Assembly: GCF_009650605.1 (NCBI RefSeq)
Contig: NZ_WAJT01000001.1
Coordinates: forward strand, 1,798,001-1,862,000
DNA: 64,000 nt
DNA from: Labrenzia sp. CE80
GTDB taxonomy: Bacteria; Pseudomonadota; Alphaproteobacteria; Rhizobiales; Stappiaceae
Reading direction: 5' to 3'
Shown here in pieces: positions 26,619 to 36,451 of the stretch. The translations under genes were made by a program, and so were the position numbers. The first letter of the stretch is position 1. Every line of letters begins with the position of its first letter. The notes under the pieces were generated by a model. That model made no database searches, was not told where the DNA came from, and saw nothing but the letters and a program-made list of their open reading frames with translations.

Positions 26619-29600
26619 GTGGCATCCCTTACCTCCAATATCGATATCCTAGGTTTTTCTAACCGGCTGCCGGGTGCCAATTCGTCAGAAGAATTTTGGA
26701 AGCTGCTCGCAGACGGCACTTGTGCTGTCACCTCGATTGAAGAAGATCGCTGGCCCCTCGCGCGATTGGGTCATCCAAACAAGGCAGCTCCGGGAAAATC
26801 CTACACATGGGCGGCAGGTCAGATCGATGATGTCTGGGGTTTCGATCCAGCATTCTTTGGCATCTCTCCAAGAGAAGCCCTGCAAATGGATCCCCAGCAA
26901 CGGCTTTTGCTGCAGTTGGTCTGGGAGGCCCTGGAACATGCCAACGTCAAGCCAAGTGACCTAGCCGGCAGCAATACCGGGGTCTACGTCGGCGCTTCTT
27001 CGCTCGACTATCATCATCGGTTCCTGGTCGATACTGCCAATTCGGACATGCAGTTCATGACCGGCAATACCTTGTCGATTGTGTCGAACCGGATCTCCTA
27101 TATTTACGATTTGCGTGGACCGAGCTTCACTGTAGACACCGCGTGCTCATCGTCACTTGTTGCGCTCCACGAAGCTGTTGCCGCGCTCGAAAGCGGCCAA
27201 ATCGATACAGCGATCGTTTGTGGCGTCAGTTTGCTGCTTAGCCCCTTCGCATTTGTTGGCTTTTCCCGTGCCACGATGTTGTCTCCGACCGGCCTGTGCC
27301 AGGCATTCGACGCCAATGGTGATGGTTATGTGCGCTCTGAAGGCGGCGTGGCGATCGTCCTTCGGGCAAATCGCGCCGGAAAGCTCAAAGGCAGCCGTAG
27401 CCACGGCAAGCTGCTTGCAAGCGGCATCAATGCTGACGGCCGTACAGTCGGCATGTCCCTGCCCTCTCCCTATGCGCAGGCAGACCTCCTGCGTGAAATG
27501 TATGAAGGCCTTGGCATCTCGCCAAAAGATCTCGCCTTCGTTGAGGCACACGGAACAGGAACACGGGTTGGCGATCCGGCTGAAGCGGACGCTCTTGGCA
27601 AGGTGATTGGTCAGAAACGCGATGCGGTTCTGCCGATTGGCTCGGTCAAGACCAATGTGGGACACTTGGAGCCGGTCTCCGGCCTTGTTGGCCTTCTCAA
27701 GGCTATTCTTTCCCTAAAGAACGACTCTTTCCCGAAATCACTTCATTTCCGCGACCCAAATCCGGATATTCCCTTCGAGGAACTCAATCTTCAAGTCGCC
27801 GCTGACGCCGTACCTCTTGCAAAGTCAGAAACGCCTCGTCTGGCAGGAATCAATTCCTTTGGCTTTGGTGGCACAAATGCTCATACCGTGGTTGCAGATG
27901 GTGACGCGGATGATGCCAGTGTGAACAGCTGCGATCCTGCGGCACCATTGGTGCTGACCGCCCGTTCAAAGGAAGCCCTGAAAGACTTGGCTGGATCGTT
28001 CCGCGACCTGATGAAGGAAACCGACGAAGAAGGAGCGGCTCATCTCGGCATGAGCTCAGCGCACGCCCGTGACCTTTTGTCGGAGCGCCTGATTGTGCAA
28101 GGCGCGACCGGCGATGAGAAGATCGCCGCGCTGACAACCTATCTTGAAGACGATGCGGGAAGTGAAACCGTATCCGGCGATGCGATGCGCTCCGCGGATA
28201 ACGTCGGTTTCGTTTTTTCCGGCAATGGTTCCCAGTGGGCAGGCATGGGGCAGGACGCCTATCAAAAAGACGCCGTCTTCCAGGAAACCTTCGAAAAAGT
28301 CGACCGGATTTTTATGGGTGTTGGCGGCTGGTCACTTTTGACGACCATGTTTGCGGAAGATCTGGAAAGCGATATCGAGCGTACCGAGATCGCCCAACCG
28401 TTGCTGTTTGCGATTCAGGTCGCGATCGTTGAATCCCTGCGAAGCCGCGGCGTTGAGCCGGACGCAGTGGCCGGACATAGCGTCGGCGAAGTGGCCGCTG
28501 CCTGGTGTTCGGGTGCTTTGTCGCTCGAGCAAGCCGTGACGGTGATCCACGCAAGGTCCACCGAGCAGGAGGTGGTGCGGCATCTGGGCTCCATGGCAGC
28601 GTTGCTGCTGCCGGCGGAAAAGGCAATTTCTGCGATTCAGGCCAGTGGCTTGCCACGGTTGGAACTTGCAGCGATCAACAGCCCGCGCAGTGTGACAATT
28701 TCGGGCGATACGGACAGCCTTGATGCGTTCGCAAAGTTCGCGCGAAAAAATAAATGGGCTATGCGGCGCCTGAACCTTGCCTATCCATTCCACAGCGCGC
28801 TTGTCGACCCGATCAAAGAACCACTGCTGAAGAGCCTCGCGAGCGTTTCGCCGGAAACGCCTAAAACACGTTTCTACTCCACGGTAGATACGGACGAAGA
28901 AGCCCCGATGCTGGACGCTGACTACTGGTGGCGCAACGTTCGTCAGCCGGTACTCTTTGCCGATGCGATCAGCAACATGATCGAGGACGGAATCGGTGTG
29001 CTCGTGGAAATCGGCCCCAAGGCTGTGCTCGGCACTTACATGAACGACGTGTTGCGAGGTGGCGGCAAGAAAGCCAAGGTGCTGACAAGCCTCGACCAAC
29101 CGGGCAAGAATGCCAATCCTGTTGCCAACCCTGTGGTTCAGGCCGCTAGTGGCATCCTTGCCAACGGAGGCAAGGTCGATCTCTCCAAGTTTGTCGGCCC
29201 GATGCCTGCGTCGCTTGCGGACCTGCCGCTTTACCCCTGGCAGAACACCAAGATCAAGCCAGAGCCGACGACCGAACAGGTGGATTTCATCTTCGGGCAG
29301 ACCTGGCCATTGCTCGGATATCGTTTCCGCAAGGATACGGCCGAGTGGTTCAACCATGTCGATGCGGATGCCATTCCCTGGCTTGCCGATCACAAAGTCG
29401 AAGAGTCCGTTGTTTTCCCGGCTGCTGGTTATACGGAAATGGCTCTGCGCGCCGCTTTGCGCTGGACCAAGGGAGAGACTGTCGAACTTCGTGATCTGGA
29501 CATTCTCCGTCCGATTGTGATCGAGGACTCAGAGACATTCGAGACCCAGGTCAGAATCTCGCCGGATGACAAGGTAATCGAGATTCTCTCGCGCCCGCGT

Positions 29601-32600
29601 CTCCAGGAGGGCGATTGGGCCCTGAACGCACGTGGCCACTTTGTGTCTGTTTCCAACGACAGCCGTGCGTCCTGGATCAAGACCGAAGAAACGGTTTTAT
29701 CGACCCTTGATCACGACGAACTTTATGAGATTACGCGAAGCTTCGGTCTCGAATACGGACCGGTGTTCCGGCGTGCGGAAAAAGTAGTTACACATGATGA
29801 GCGCACCGCGACCGTCTACCTGAAGCCGCAGAGCGAAGTCCTCGCGAAGAACGAACTTGCCCTCTGCCCGACGCTTGTCGACAGCGGTTTTCATGGTCTC
29901 TTCGCCCTGCTTCAATCCGTTGAAGGCGTTCCTGAAAAAACCAGTTTCCTGCCCATTCGCATCGGCTCTCTGCGTTTGCTAAAGGCAGACACGCCGCCTT
30001 CAACCGTGCGTATCAAGGTGACGAAAGCCTCGGCACGCTCGATTGAAGCCAGTTTTGAGTATCTGGATGCTGAAGGCCACGTCATTGCCCGGCTGTCGCA
30101 AACTCGCTTCCGTGCGGTAAAACTGGGACGCGAGACACGTCCGAATGAGCTGGTTTACCGCCAACTTGCGGCACATTTGCCGGAAGCGGATCGTCTGTCG
30201 CCGGTCGGACAGGCAATCGGCGGAGACTTTGTCGCGTTCGCGGCCGCAAGCGGCCTGACGTCCGATACACCACAGGACCTTTCCGACCAGACCTTGCTTG
30301 TCGAGGCGCTTGGCAGAACCATCAGCCATGAAACGCTGTGGTCCTATTGCGAGGATGGTATCCTTGACGCCAACGACCTTTTGTCGACCGAGAAATGGTC
30401 GGAAAGCGCGAAACCTCTTGCATTTTCCTTGCTGAACTGGCTCTGCGAAAGCGGTTTGGCCGAAGCCTCGGAGGAAAACCGCTGGACACTAGGTGATCCG
30501 TCCGAAGGGCCCAGCGTCGACGCCCTCATGCAAACGATTGCGGTGGAAGCTTCACGGCATATCGCCGAAGCCGCTTTGCTCGCGAGACTTTCAAGTGACC
30601 TTCCTGAACTCCTTGCGAACGGGTTGAAGAGCACGGCTCGCGACCTTTATGCAGGTGGATTGTTCGAAGCCTACATCACGGCGTCCCCCGCGGCTCTCGC
30701 ACTGACTGGTGCCCAAAAGAAACTGGTGTCGGAAGTGATCTCGGGTTGGCCGGAAGCGCATCCTCTGCGCGTCCTGGTTCTCGGAGCTACCTCCCTCGAC
30801 ATCCCGCAAACCGTCGATGAGTTGCTTGATCCGCGCCGAATGGATGCGGTCGTCACGGATGCAAGCGATGCGGTCCTGGGCCGTGCTGCTCGCCTTTGGT
30901 CTGGCAGCACCTCCAGTGAATTCATCGAGTTTTCCGATGACGCATTGGCTGCGAAGGCGCCCTATGACCTTCTGATTTGCGCCTCTTCGCTTTCGGATTT
31001 TGATCAGGACCAACGCGGTCGTCTGGCCGGGCTTTTGGCCCGGGATGGTCTGCTTCTGGCGGCAGAACACCTGCCCTCACCGCTGACCGACCTTCTCATG
31101 GGTGTCGGCGCGGATTGGTGGGACGATGGCGCGCTCGGCGACTTCCCTGTGTCGCGTCAGGGATCCGACTGGTCGCAGTCCTTGACGGCGGTTGGATTTG
31201 AACGTGTCGAGACTGTAGCTCTCGATAGCGCAGACGCAGAAGTTGACCTGATCACAGCACGTAGCGCGGCGCTGAAAGCGGCCAATGACGATGTGATCAG
31301 TGCCGACCTTGATCAAGAAACGAGCGAACCGGTTGATCAGCCAAACACTAATTGGCTGCTTATTGCCGACGACCAAGGTTCCTCGAAAAAGCTGGCCGAT
31401 GCCGTTGCATCCAGCCTGTCGCGAGACGGAGCGACAACGCGTCTGGCTGTTCTTGGCGATGAGACTGCGCTCAACGATGAAGGCGTGCTCAACATCAATT
31501 TCGATGCCGAGCTGGAGACGCTGAAACCGTTCGTTACCGCAAGCGATCTGCGGATTGTGTATCTCCTTGGTGCCTATGACGGTGACAAGGATGCACTTTC
31601 GTCTGCCGACCATCGCATCTGGCCCCTGACAAGATTGCTCAATGCCATCGGCGCCGATGATGCCGCCGTCACGATTGTGGCGCCCGGTGGCGCACAGGAT
31701 CTTGCCGGAGGCTCAGCACATTGCCCGGCTCAGACCGCGACCTGGTCTTATGGCCGAGTAGCCATGAATGAATTCCCTCAGGCTGGTATTCGCCTGATCG
31801 ACCTGTCTCCCGACCTTGAACCAGGCATTGCGGCAGTCCGGCTTGTCGAAGAACTGCAACGTCCGAATGGCGAACGGGAAATCATCATCGAAGGCGGTAA
31901 GCGCTCCGGTCTGCGCATTCTGCAAGGTGGTGTTCTGCCAGAAGCGACCTTGCCGGCGGGCGCCGAGCCTGGAATGCGCCTCGACATCTTGCGGCAGGGC
32001 GCGCTTGATCAGCTGTCCTGGCAGGCAATTGCACGCCCTCGCCCTGAAAGCTCGGAAGTGGAAATTGCGGTCGAGGCAAGTGGCCTTAACTTCCGCGATG
32101 TGATGTGGGCACTGGGCCTTCTTCCAGAGGAAGCCCTGGAGGACGGTTTTGCCGGCCCGACGCTTGGGATGGAGTGCTGTGGCACCGTCGTCTCCTGCGG
32201 TCCAAATGTGACGCGCTTTCAGCCGGGCGACAAGGTCATCACCTTCGCTCCGGCCTGTTTCGCAAGCCATGTGACCGTGGACGAAAGCGGCTGCGCGCCG
32301 ATGCCGTCCAATGTGTCCTCCGAAGAAGCTGCAACGATCCCGGTTACTTTCCTGACCGCGTATTACGCCCTGGTTCATCTGGCCAAATTGTCGGGCAGCG
32401 AAACAGTTCTGATCCACGGCGGTGCCGGCGGCGTCGGCCTTGCGGCCCTGCAGATCGCGAAGTGGCGCGGAGCCAAGGTCATCGCGACCGCCGGCTCGGT
32501 AGAAAAGCGCAACTTCCTCAAGCTGCTCGGCGCCGATGTTGTCCTTGATTCCCGATCTCTCGAGTTCGTCGATGCGGTGATGATCGACACCGATGGCGAG

Positions 32601-34229
32601 GGTGTGGATGTTGTTCTGAACTCGCTGTTTGGCGAGGCCATGGAGCGTAGCATCGAGGTCCTGAAGCCATTCGGCCGTTTCCTGGAACTGGGCAAGCGTG
32701 ACTACTATGGCAACACGCGGATCGGTCTGAGACCATTCCGGCAAAACCTGACCTATTTCGGTATTGACGCTGACCAGCTGCTGACCCGACAGCCGGCGCT
32801 GGCCGAAGATCTGTTCAGAGATCTGGTCGGTCTTTTTGAAGACGGTACCCTGAGCCCGCTGCCGCATCGGGTTTTCGATGCCAATCGGGTCGTAGATGCT
32901 TTCCGCCTGATGCAGCAAGCCGGGCACATCGGCAAGATCGTGTTGCGTCCGCCGAGCGTGCCGATCAGCCTGCCTGAGGCTTCGACGCTTTCGTTCAAGG
33001 CCGACGCGACTTACGTGATTGCGGGCGGCTTTGGTGGCTTTGGTGTCGAACTGCTCAAGCGCCTGGGAGACATGGGCGCGCGTCACCTTGCTGTTCTCAG
33101 CCGTCGTGGCGACACCACCGAGGAGGCGCAAGCTGCCATCGCTGAGCTTGCAGGCGCTGGCGTTACCGTCCGGGCGTTTGCTTGCGACATCACCGATGAA
33201 GCCGCGATGTCCGGCGCCTTTGAGGCAATTCGCTCCGATATGCCGGCAATCAGAGGTGTATTCCACACTGCGATGGTGCTGAACGATGTGCTGATCGCAA
33301 ACCTTGATCACGAGGGCCTTTCCAAGGTGCTCGCCCCCAAGGTTCGCGGGGCCGAACTCCTTGACGCCCTGACGATCAATGATCCGCTCGATCATTTCGT
33401 GCTCTACTCGTCGGCCACAACCCTTGTAGGCAACCCGGGACAGGCAAACTACGTTGCCGCCAATGGTTATCTGGAAGCGCTGGCCCGCAAGCGCAGAGCC
33501 GAAGGCCGCCCTGCCCTGACCGTTGCCTGGGGCGCAATCTCGGACGCGGGATATCTGACCCGCAACGAGGATGTGAACGAGATGCTGTCGCGCAAACTCG
33601 GCCGCCATGCGCTGTCGGCAAAAGAAGCTCTCGATGGCCTGATGGCCTTGATGGCTCTGCCGCAAGAGAGCCTCGAGACGGCAGCCGTCGGCTATGCCCG
33701 CATCGACTGGCAATCAGCACGCAAAGACCTTGCCCTTCTGGACACACCACTCGTCAGCCTTCTGGGTCTTGGTGATGGTGATGACGGATCAGCCGGTGAA
33801 GGAGCCATCGACCTTCACGCGCTTCTAGAGGGAATGGACAATGTGACGGCCGCGCAGACCGTTGCAAAGCTTCTTGCTGGCGAGATCGGCAAAATTCTCC
33901 GGATCGCACCCGAAGAGATCGATGCTCACAAGCCACTCTCCGAGATTGGCATGGATTCGCTAATGGCTCTGGAATTGCGTATGAGCGCAGAGCGGCAGTT
34001 GGGCATCGACATTCCTTTGATGTCGCTTGCAAACGGCGCAACCCTGATCGATCTGTCCACGCGCGTTGCCAACCGCGTGCTCGGAGAAACCGGCGAAGAC
34101 ACCATCTCTTCGGACAGCCGGCAGCTGGCAAGTCAACATGTTGCCGATGATCGTACGGAGACCGAGGATTTTAGTGATATTGCCAAGAAGGTCGAAAGCA
34201 AGAGCCGTGAACTGGGGTCGTTCCTATGA
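26619..34229 (+). CDS. rkpA: RkpA-like type I polyketide/fatty acid synthase for capsule lipid
   Basis: 2,536 residues, one fully reducing module. KS 1-430 (C176 in DTACSSSL); AT about 530-830 (S621 in GHSVGEV); DH about 890-1160 (H925 in WLADHKVEES); a degenerate methyltransferase-like region about 1270-1540 (GATSLD near 1389 replaces the SAM loop); ketoreductase structural part about 1575-1750; ER about 1770-2090 (HGGAGGVG near 1933-1940); KR about 2125-2320 (GGFGGFG near 2136, Y2278); ACP with phosphopantetheine S2447 (GMDSLMAL). Size, domain order and following genes match Sinorhizobium RkpA, required for K-antigen and thought to make a lipid carrier. GTG start with GAAGG 8 nt upstream. 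The chain product is unknown. No thioesterase is present, so release must use another enzyme, probably the next gene. Confidence 0.93.
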   Translation: MASLTSNIDILGFSNRLPGANSSEEFWKLLADGTCAVTSIEEDRWPLARLGHPNKAAPGKSYTWAAGQIDDVWGFDPAFFGISPREALQMDPQQRLLLQLVWEALEHANVKPSDLAGSNTGVYVGASSLDYHHRFLVDTANSDMQFMTGNTLSIVSNRISYIYDLRGPSFTVDTACSSSLVALHEAVAALESGQIDTAIVCGVSLLLSPFAFVGFSRATMLSPTGLCQAFDANGDGYVRSEGGVAIVLRANRAGKLKGSRSHGKLLASGINADGRTVGMSLPSPYAQADLLREMYEGLGISPKDLAFVEAHGTGTRVGDPAEADALGKVIGQKRDAVLPIGSVKTNVGHLEPVSGLVGLLKAILSLKNDSFPKSLHFRDPNPDIPFEELNLQVAADAVPLAKSETPRLAGINSFGFGGTNAHTVVADGDADDASVNSCDPAAPLVLTARSKEALKDLAGSFRDLMKETDEEGAAHLGMSSAHARDLLSERLIVQGATGDEKIAALTTYLEDDAGSETVSGDAMRSADNVGFVFSGNGSQWAGMGQDAYQKDAVFQETFEKVDRIFMGVGGWSLLTTMFAEDLESDIERTEIAQPLLFAIQVAIVESLRSRGVEPDAVAGHSVGEVAAAWCSGALSLEQAVTVIHARSTEQEVVRHLGSMAALLLPAEKAISAIQASGLPRLELAAINSPRSVTISGDTDSLDAFAKFARKNKWAMRRLNLAYPFHSALVDPIKEPLLKSLASVSPETPKTRFYSTVDTDEEAPMLDADYWWRNVRQPVLFADAISNMIEDGIGVLVEIGPKAVLGTYMNDVLRGGGKKAKVLTSLDQPGKNANPVANPVVQAASGILANGGKVDLSKFVGPMPASLADLPLYPWQNTKIKPEPTTEQVDFIFGQTWPLLGYRFRKDTAEWFNHVDADAIPWLADHKVEESVVFPAAGYTEMALRAALRWTKGETVELRDLDILRPIVIEDSETFETQVRISPDDKVIEILSRPRLQEGDWALNARGHFVSVSNDSRASWIKTEETVLSTLDHDELYEITRSFGLEYGPVFRRAEKVVTHDERTATVYLKPQSEVLAKNELALCPTLVDSGFHGLFALLQSVEGVPEKTSFLPIRIGSLRLLKADTPPSTVRIKVTKASARSIEASFEYLDAEGHVIARLSQTRFRAVKLGRETRPNELVYRQLAAHLPEADRLSPVGQAIGGDFVAFAAASGLTSDTPQDLSDQTLLVEALGRTISHETLWSYCEDGILDANDLLSTEKWSESAKPLAFSLLNWLCESGLAEASEENRWTLGDPSEGPSVDALMQTIAVEASRHIAEAALLARLSSDLPELLANGLKSTARDLYAGGLFEAYITASPAALALTGAQKKLVSEVISGWPEAHPLRVLVLGATSLDIPQTVDELLDPRRMDAVVTDASDAVLGRAARLWSGSTSSEFIEFSDDALAAKAPYDLLICASSLSDFDQDQRGRLAGLLARDGLLLAAEHLPSPLTDLLMGVGADWWDDGALGDFPVSRQGSDWSQSLTAVGFERVETVALDSADAEVDLITARSAALKAANDDVISADLDQETSEPVDQPNTNWLLIADDQGSSKKLADAVASSLSRDGATTRLAVLGDETALNDEGVLNINFDAELETLKPFVTASDLRIVYLLGAYDGDKDALSSADHRIWPLTRLLNAIGADDAAVTIVAPGGAQDLAGGSAHCPAQTATWSYGRVAMNEFPQAGIRLIDLSPDLEPGIAAVRLVEELQRPNGEREIIIEGGKRSGLRILQGGVLPEATLPAGAEPGMRLDILRQGALDQLSWQAIARPRPESSEVEIAVEASGLNFRDVMWALGLLPEEALEDGFAGPTLGMECCGTVVSCGPNVTRFQPGDKVITFAPACFASHVTVDESGCAPMPSNVSSEEAATIPVTFLTAYYALVHLAKLSGSETVLIHGGAGGVGLAALQIAKWRGAKVIATAGSVEKRNFLKLLGADVVLDSRSLEFVDAVMIDTDGEGVDVVLNSLFGEAMERSIEVLKPFGRFLELGKRDYYGNTRIGLRPFRQNLTYFGIDADQLLTRQPALAEDLFRDLVGLFEDGTLSPLPHRVFDANRVVDAFRLMQQAGHIGKIVLRPPSVPISLPEASTLSFKADATYVIAGGFGGFGVELLKRLGDMGARHLAVLSRRGDTTEEAQAAIAELAGAGVTVRAFACDITDEAAMSGAFEAIRSDMPAIRGVFHTAMVLNDVLIANLDHEGLSKVLAPKVRGAELLDALTINDPLDHFVLYSSATTLVGNPGQANYVAANGYLEALARKRRAEGRPALTVAWGAISDAGYLTRNEDVNEMLSRKLGRHALSAKEALDGLMALMALPQESLETAAVGYARIDWQSARKDLALLDTPLVSLLGLGDGDDGSAGEGAIDLHALLEGMDNVTAAQTVAKLLAGEIGKILRIAPEEIDAHKPLSEIGMDSLMALELRMSAERQLGIDIPLMSLANGATLIDLSTRVANRVLGETGEDTISSDSRQLASQHVADDRTETEDFSDIAKKVESKSRELGSFL

Positions 34230-35611
34230 CTGACAGCAAAGACAACCCCAAGGGAATGGCCGCAAACGAGCGCGCCAAGTTGATGGACAGCCTCAGATCC
34301 GGGCATCGGTCTTCGCGCCAGCGCAGGCCCGAGTCCAAGGCCGTCACGGCACCGCCGCCAAAACGCAAAGCCTTTGACTTTCACGAGCTGCCGCAGATCA
34401 AGCAGCTGCAAATGCAGCGGGCGGCTGCGGACATGATGGGAATCGAAAACCCCTTCTTTCGTCCCCATGACGGGCTTGCGGCCGGAACCACCGAGATCGA
34501 CGGCAAGACCTTCGATAATTTTGCCTCCTACAACTACCTCGGTCTGAACGGACATCCTGAAATCAACGAAGCGGCAGCACATGCGGTAGAGACGTTTGGA
34601 ACCAGCGTTTCCGCCAGCCGCATCGTTGCCGGCGAGCGCCCTCTCCACGGAGAGCTGGAAAGTGCTCTGGCGCGCGTTCACGGTGTCGAGGCTGCCATCG
34701 TGATGGTGTCCGGCCACGCGACCAATGTGACGACCATCGGGCATCTGATGCACAAGGGCGATCTGATCCTGACCGACAGCCTGGTGCACAACTCCATCGC
34801 CGAGGGTGCGCGGCTTTCGGGGGCGACCCGGATCAATTTCCCGCACGACGATCTGAACGCTCTGGAGAAACTCCTGGCGGAAAACCGGCACAAGTTTGAC
34901 AACGTTCTGATCATCGTCGAGGGCCTCTATTCGATGGATGGTGACTTCCCGGACCTGAAGCGGGTCGTGAAGCTCAAGCAATCCTATGATGCCTGGCTTA
35001 TGGTCGATGAAGCCCATTCGATCGGTGTCTTGGGTGAGACAGGCAAGGGTATTGCCGAACACTATGGTGTCGATCCCCAGGAGGTCGAACTCTGGATGGG
35101 AACGCTCAGCAAGACCTTTTCGTCCTGCGGCGGCTATATCGCCGGGTCCCGGGTTCTTTGTGAGTATCTGAAAGTGACGGCACCAGGGTTTGTTTTCTCA
35201 GTAGGCCTCGCGCCCGCTTTGACGGCCGCGGCCATTGCGTCCACTTCCGTCATGGAACGCGAACCTGAGAGAGTCAAAAAGCTGCAAGCCAATGGGCAAC
35301 TCTTCCTGAAGTTGGCACAGAAAGCAGGGCTGGATACCGGCCCGAGCGCCGGCTACTCCGTTGTCCCCGTGATTGTCGGCGATTCCGTACGCGCAGCCAT
35401 GTTGTCCAACAGGCTTCTGGCGCGGGGCGTCAACGCACTGCCGATCATTTTTCCGGCGGTCGCGGAAAAATCAGCGCGGTTGCGGTTCTTTATCACGAGC
35501 GAGCACACCAGCGAACAGATCGAACGCGCGGTTCGGATCACTGCGGAAGAACTCACTGAGCTTTCCGGAGAAGGCAGCGCCGTTGACAAGCTTATCCGCG
35601 CGACACGTTAA
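34226..35611 (+). CDS. rkpG: RkpG-like PLP alpha-oxoamine synthase / acyltransferase
   Basis: 461 residues. A fold-type I PLP enzyme of the alpha-oxoamine synthase family (8-amino-7-oxononanoate synthase, serine palmitoyltransferase, 2-amino-3-ketobutyrate ligase). The Schiff-base lysine is K296 in GTLSKTFSS; D261 and H264 lie in VDEAHSIG. About 60 basic, disordered residues precede the catalytic domain, longer than in BioF. The start overlaps the rkpA stop by ATGA, so synthase and PLP enzyme are translationally coupled. Likely reaction: decarboxylative condensation of an amino acid with the acyl chain on the RkpA carrier domain. The amino acid cannot be read from sequence. Confidence 0.92.
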   Translation: MTDSKDNPKGMAANERAKLMDSLRSGHRSSRQRRPESKAVTAPPPKRKAFDFHELPQIKQLQMQRAAADMMGIENPFFRPHDGLAAGTTEIDGKTFDNFASYNYLGLNGHPEINEAAAHAVETFGTSVSASRIVAGERPLHGELESALARVHGVEAAIVMVSGHATNVTTIGHLMHKGDLILTDSLVHNSIAEGARLSGATRINFPHDDLNALEKLLAENRHKFDNVLIIVEGLYSMDGDFPDLKRVVKLKQSYDAWLMVDEAHSIGVLGETGKGIAEHYGVDPQEVELWMGTLSKTFSSCGGYIAGSRVLCEYLKVTAPGFVFSVGLAPALTAAAIASTSVMEREPERVKKLQANGQLFLKLAQKAGLDTGPSAGYSVVPVIVGDSVRAAMLSNRLLARGVNALPIIFPAVAEKSARLRFFITSEHTSEQIERAVRITAEELTELSGEGSAVDKLIRATR

Positions 35612-35629
35612 ACAGAGCTCTCGTTCCGG

Positions 35630-36424
35630 CTATTTGAAGCGTGGATCTTCCTCGATGTCCGCTTTGAAGCCGGCCATAAAGAGATCTGAAATGCGGGCTG
35701 GCAGCAGGTTTTGCAGCCGAATCCCGGTCGCCAGCACGAAGGGGAACGCGTAGAAGGCGCGTTTTCGCTCGATCGCCTGGCGCATCTTGCGCGCAGCTTT
35801 CTCGGCAGACATCTCGAAGGGCTTCGACCCTTTGTGTCTTGCCGACATAGGTGTTGTCACGAACCCCGGACAGATGATCGAAACATCCACGCCGAAGGGC
35901 TTCAACCAACCTCGAAGGGAATGTCCGTAGGCGATCACGGCTGCTTTTGACGCAGAATAGCTCGGCATGTCCGGCAAGGCACGCATACCCGCAAGCGAGG
36001 CCACCAAGACGACATGGCCACGCCCTCGCAATCGCATCGCCTCGACCACTCCCGTCACCGTATTGACCGCACCGCGGTAGTTGATATCCAGCTGCCTGTC
36101 CGCCTCGGCGTCGCCTTCCCGGCTCCTGTTCGGGCCAAGACCTGCCGTCACCCCGGCATTGGCAATAATCATGTCGACAGGGTGCCGGGCATCCAGATCG
36201 GCTAGAAAACTGTGCAACCCCTCTCTGTCGCGTACATCAAGCGCAGCTGTTTCGACCGCAGCACAATGCTCTCTGACAGCCGCCGCAAGAGACTCAAGTT
36301 TCTCACTGTCCCTTGCAATCAAGACCAGCTTGCGGTTTGCACGCGCCAATTCGTGTGCGAGTGCGACACCGATACCGCCGCTCGCACCTGTCATGACAAT
36401 CACGTCTTGAACATCCTGGCGCAT
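35630..36424 (-). CDS. rkpH: RkpH-like short-chain dehydrogenase/reductase
   Basis: 264 residues, classical SDR: TGASGGIG (12-19), NAG near 89-91, S143 and catalytic Y156-x3-K160 in SYSASK. The C-terminal hydrophobic tail (FALATGIRLQNLL-type region) resembles membrane-associated sphinganine-type reductases. The ATG at 36424 has GGAAGG 7 nt upstream, better than a TTG at 36439. It converges on rkpG with an 18-nt gap; in Sinorhizobium the homologue follows rkpG on the same strand, so this gene is inverted here. It probably reduces the ketone made by RkpG to an alcohol. Confidence 0.88.
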   Translation of the reverse strand: MRQDVQDVIVMTGASGGIGVALAHELARANRKLVLIARDSEKLESLAAAVREHCAAVETAALDVRDREGLHSFLADLDARHPVDMIIANAGVTAGLGPNRSREGDAEADRQLDINYRGAVNTVTGVVEAMRLRGRGHVVLVASLAGMRALPDMPSYSASKAAVIAYGHSLRGWLKPFGVDVSIICPGFVTTPMSARHKGSKPFEMSAEKAARKMRQAIERKRAFYAFPFVLATGIRLQNLLPARISDLFMAGFKADIEEDPRFK

Positions 36425-36451
36425 TTTCCAGCCTTCCAAAATTCTATAGTC

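Noticed and set aside
31713..33713. 666-codon open frame on the minus strand
   Set aside because: Fully antisense to the ER-KR part of rkpA. The sense protein has clear domains, while the antisense product has no recognisable motif; it is a by-product of GC-rich codon use.
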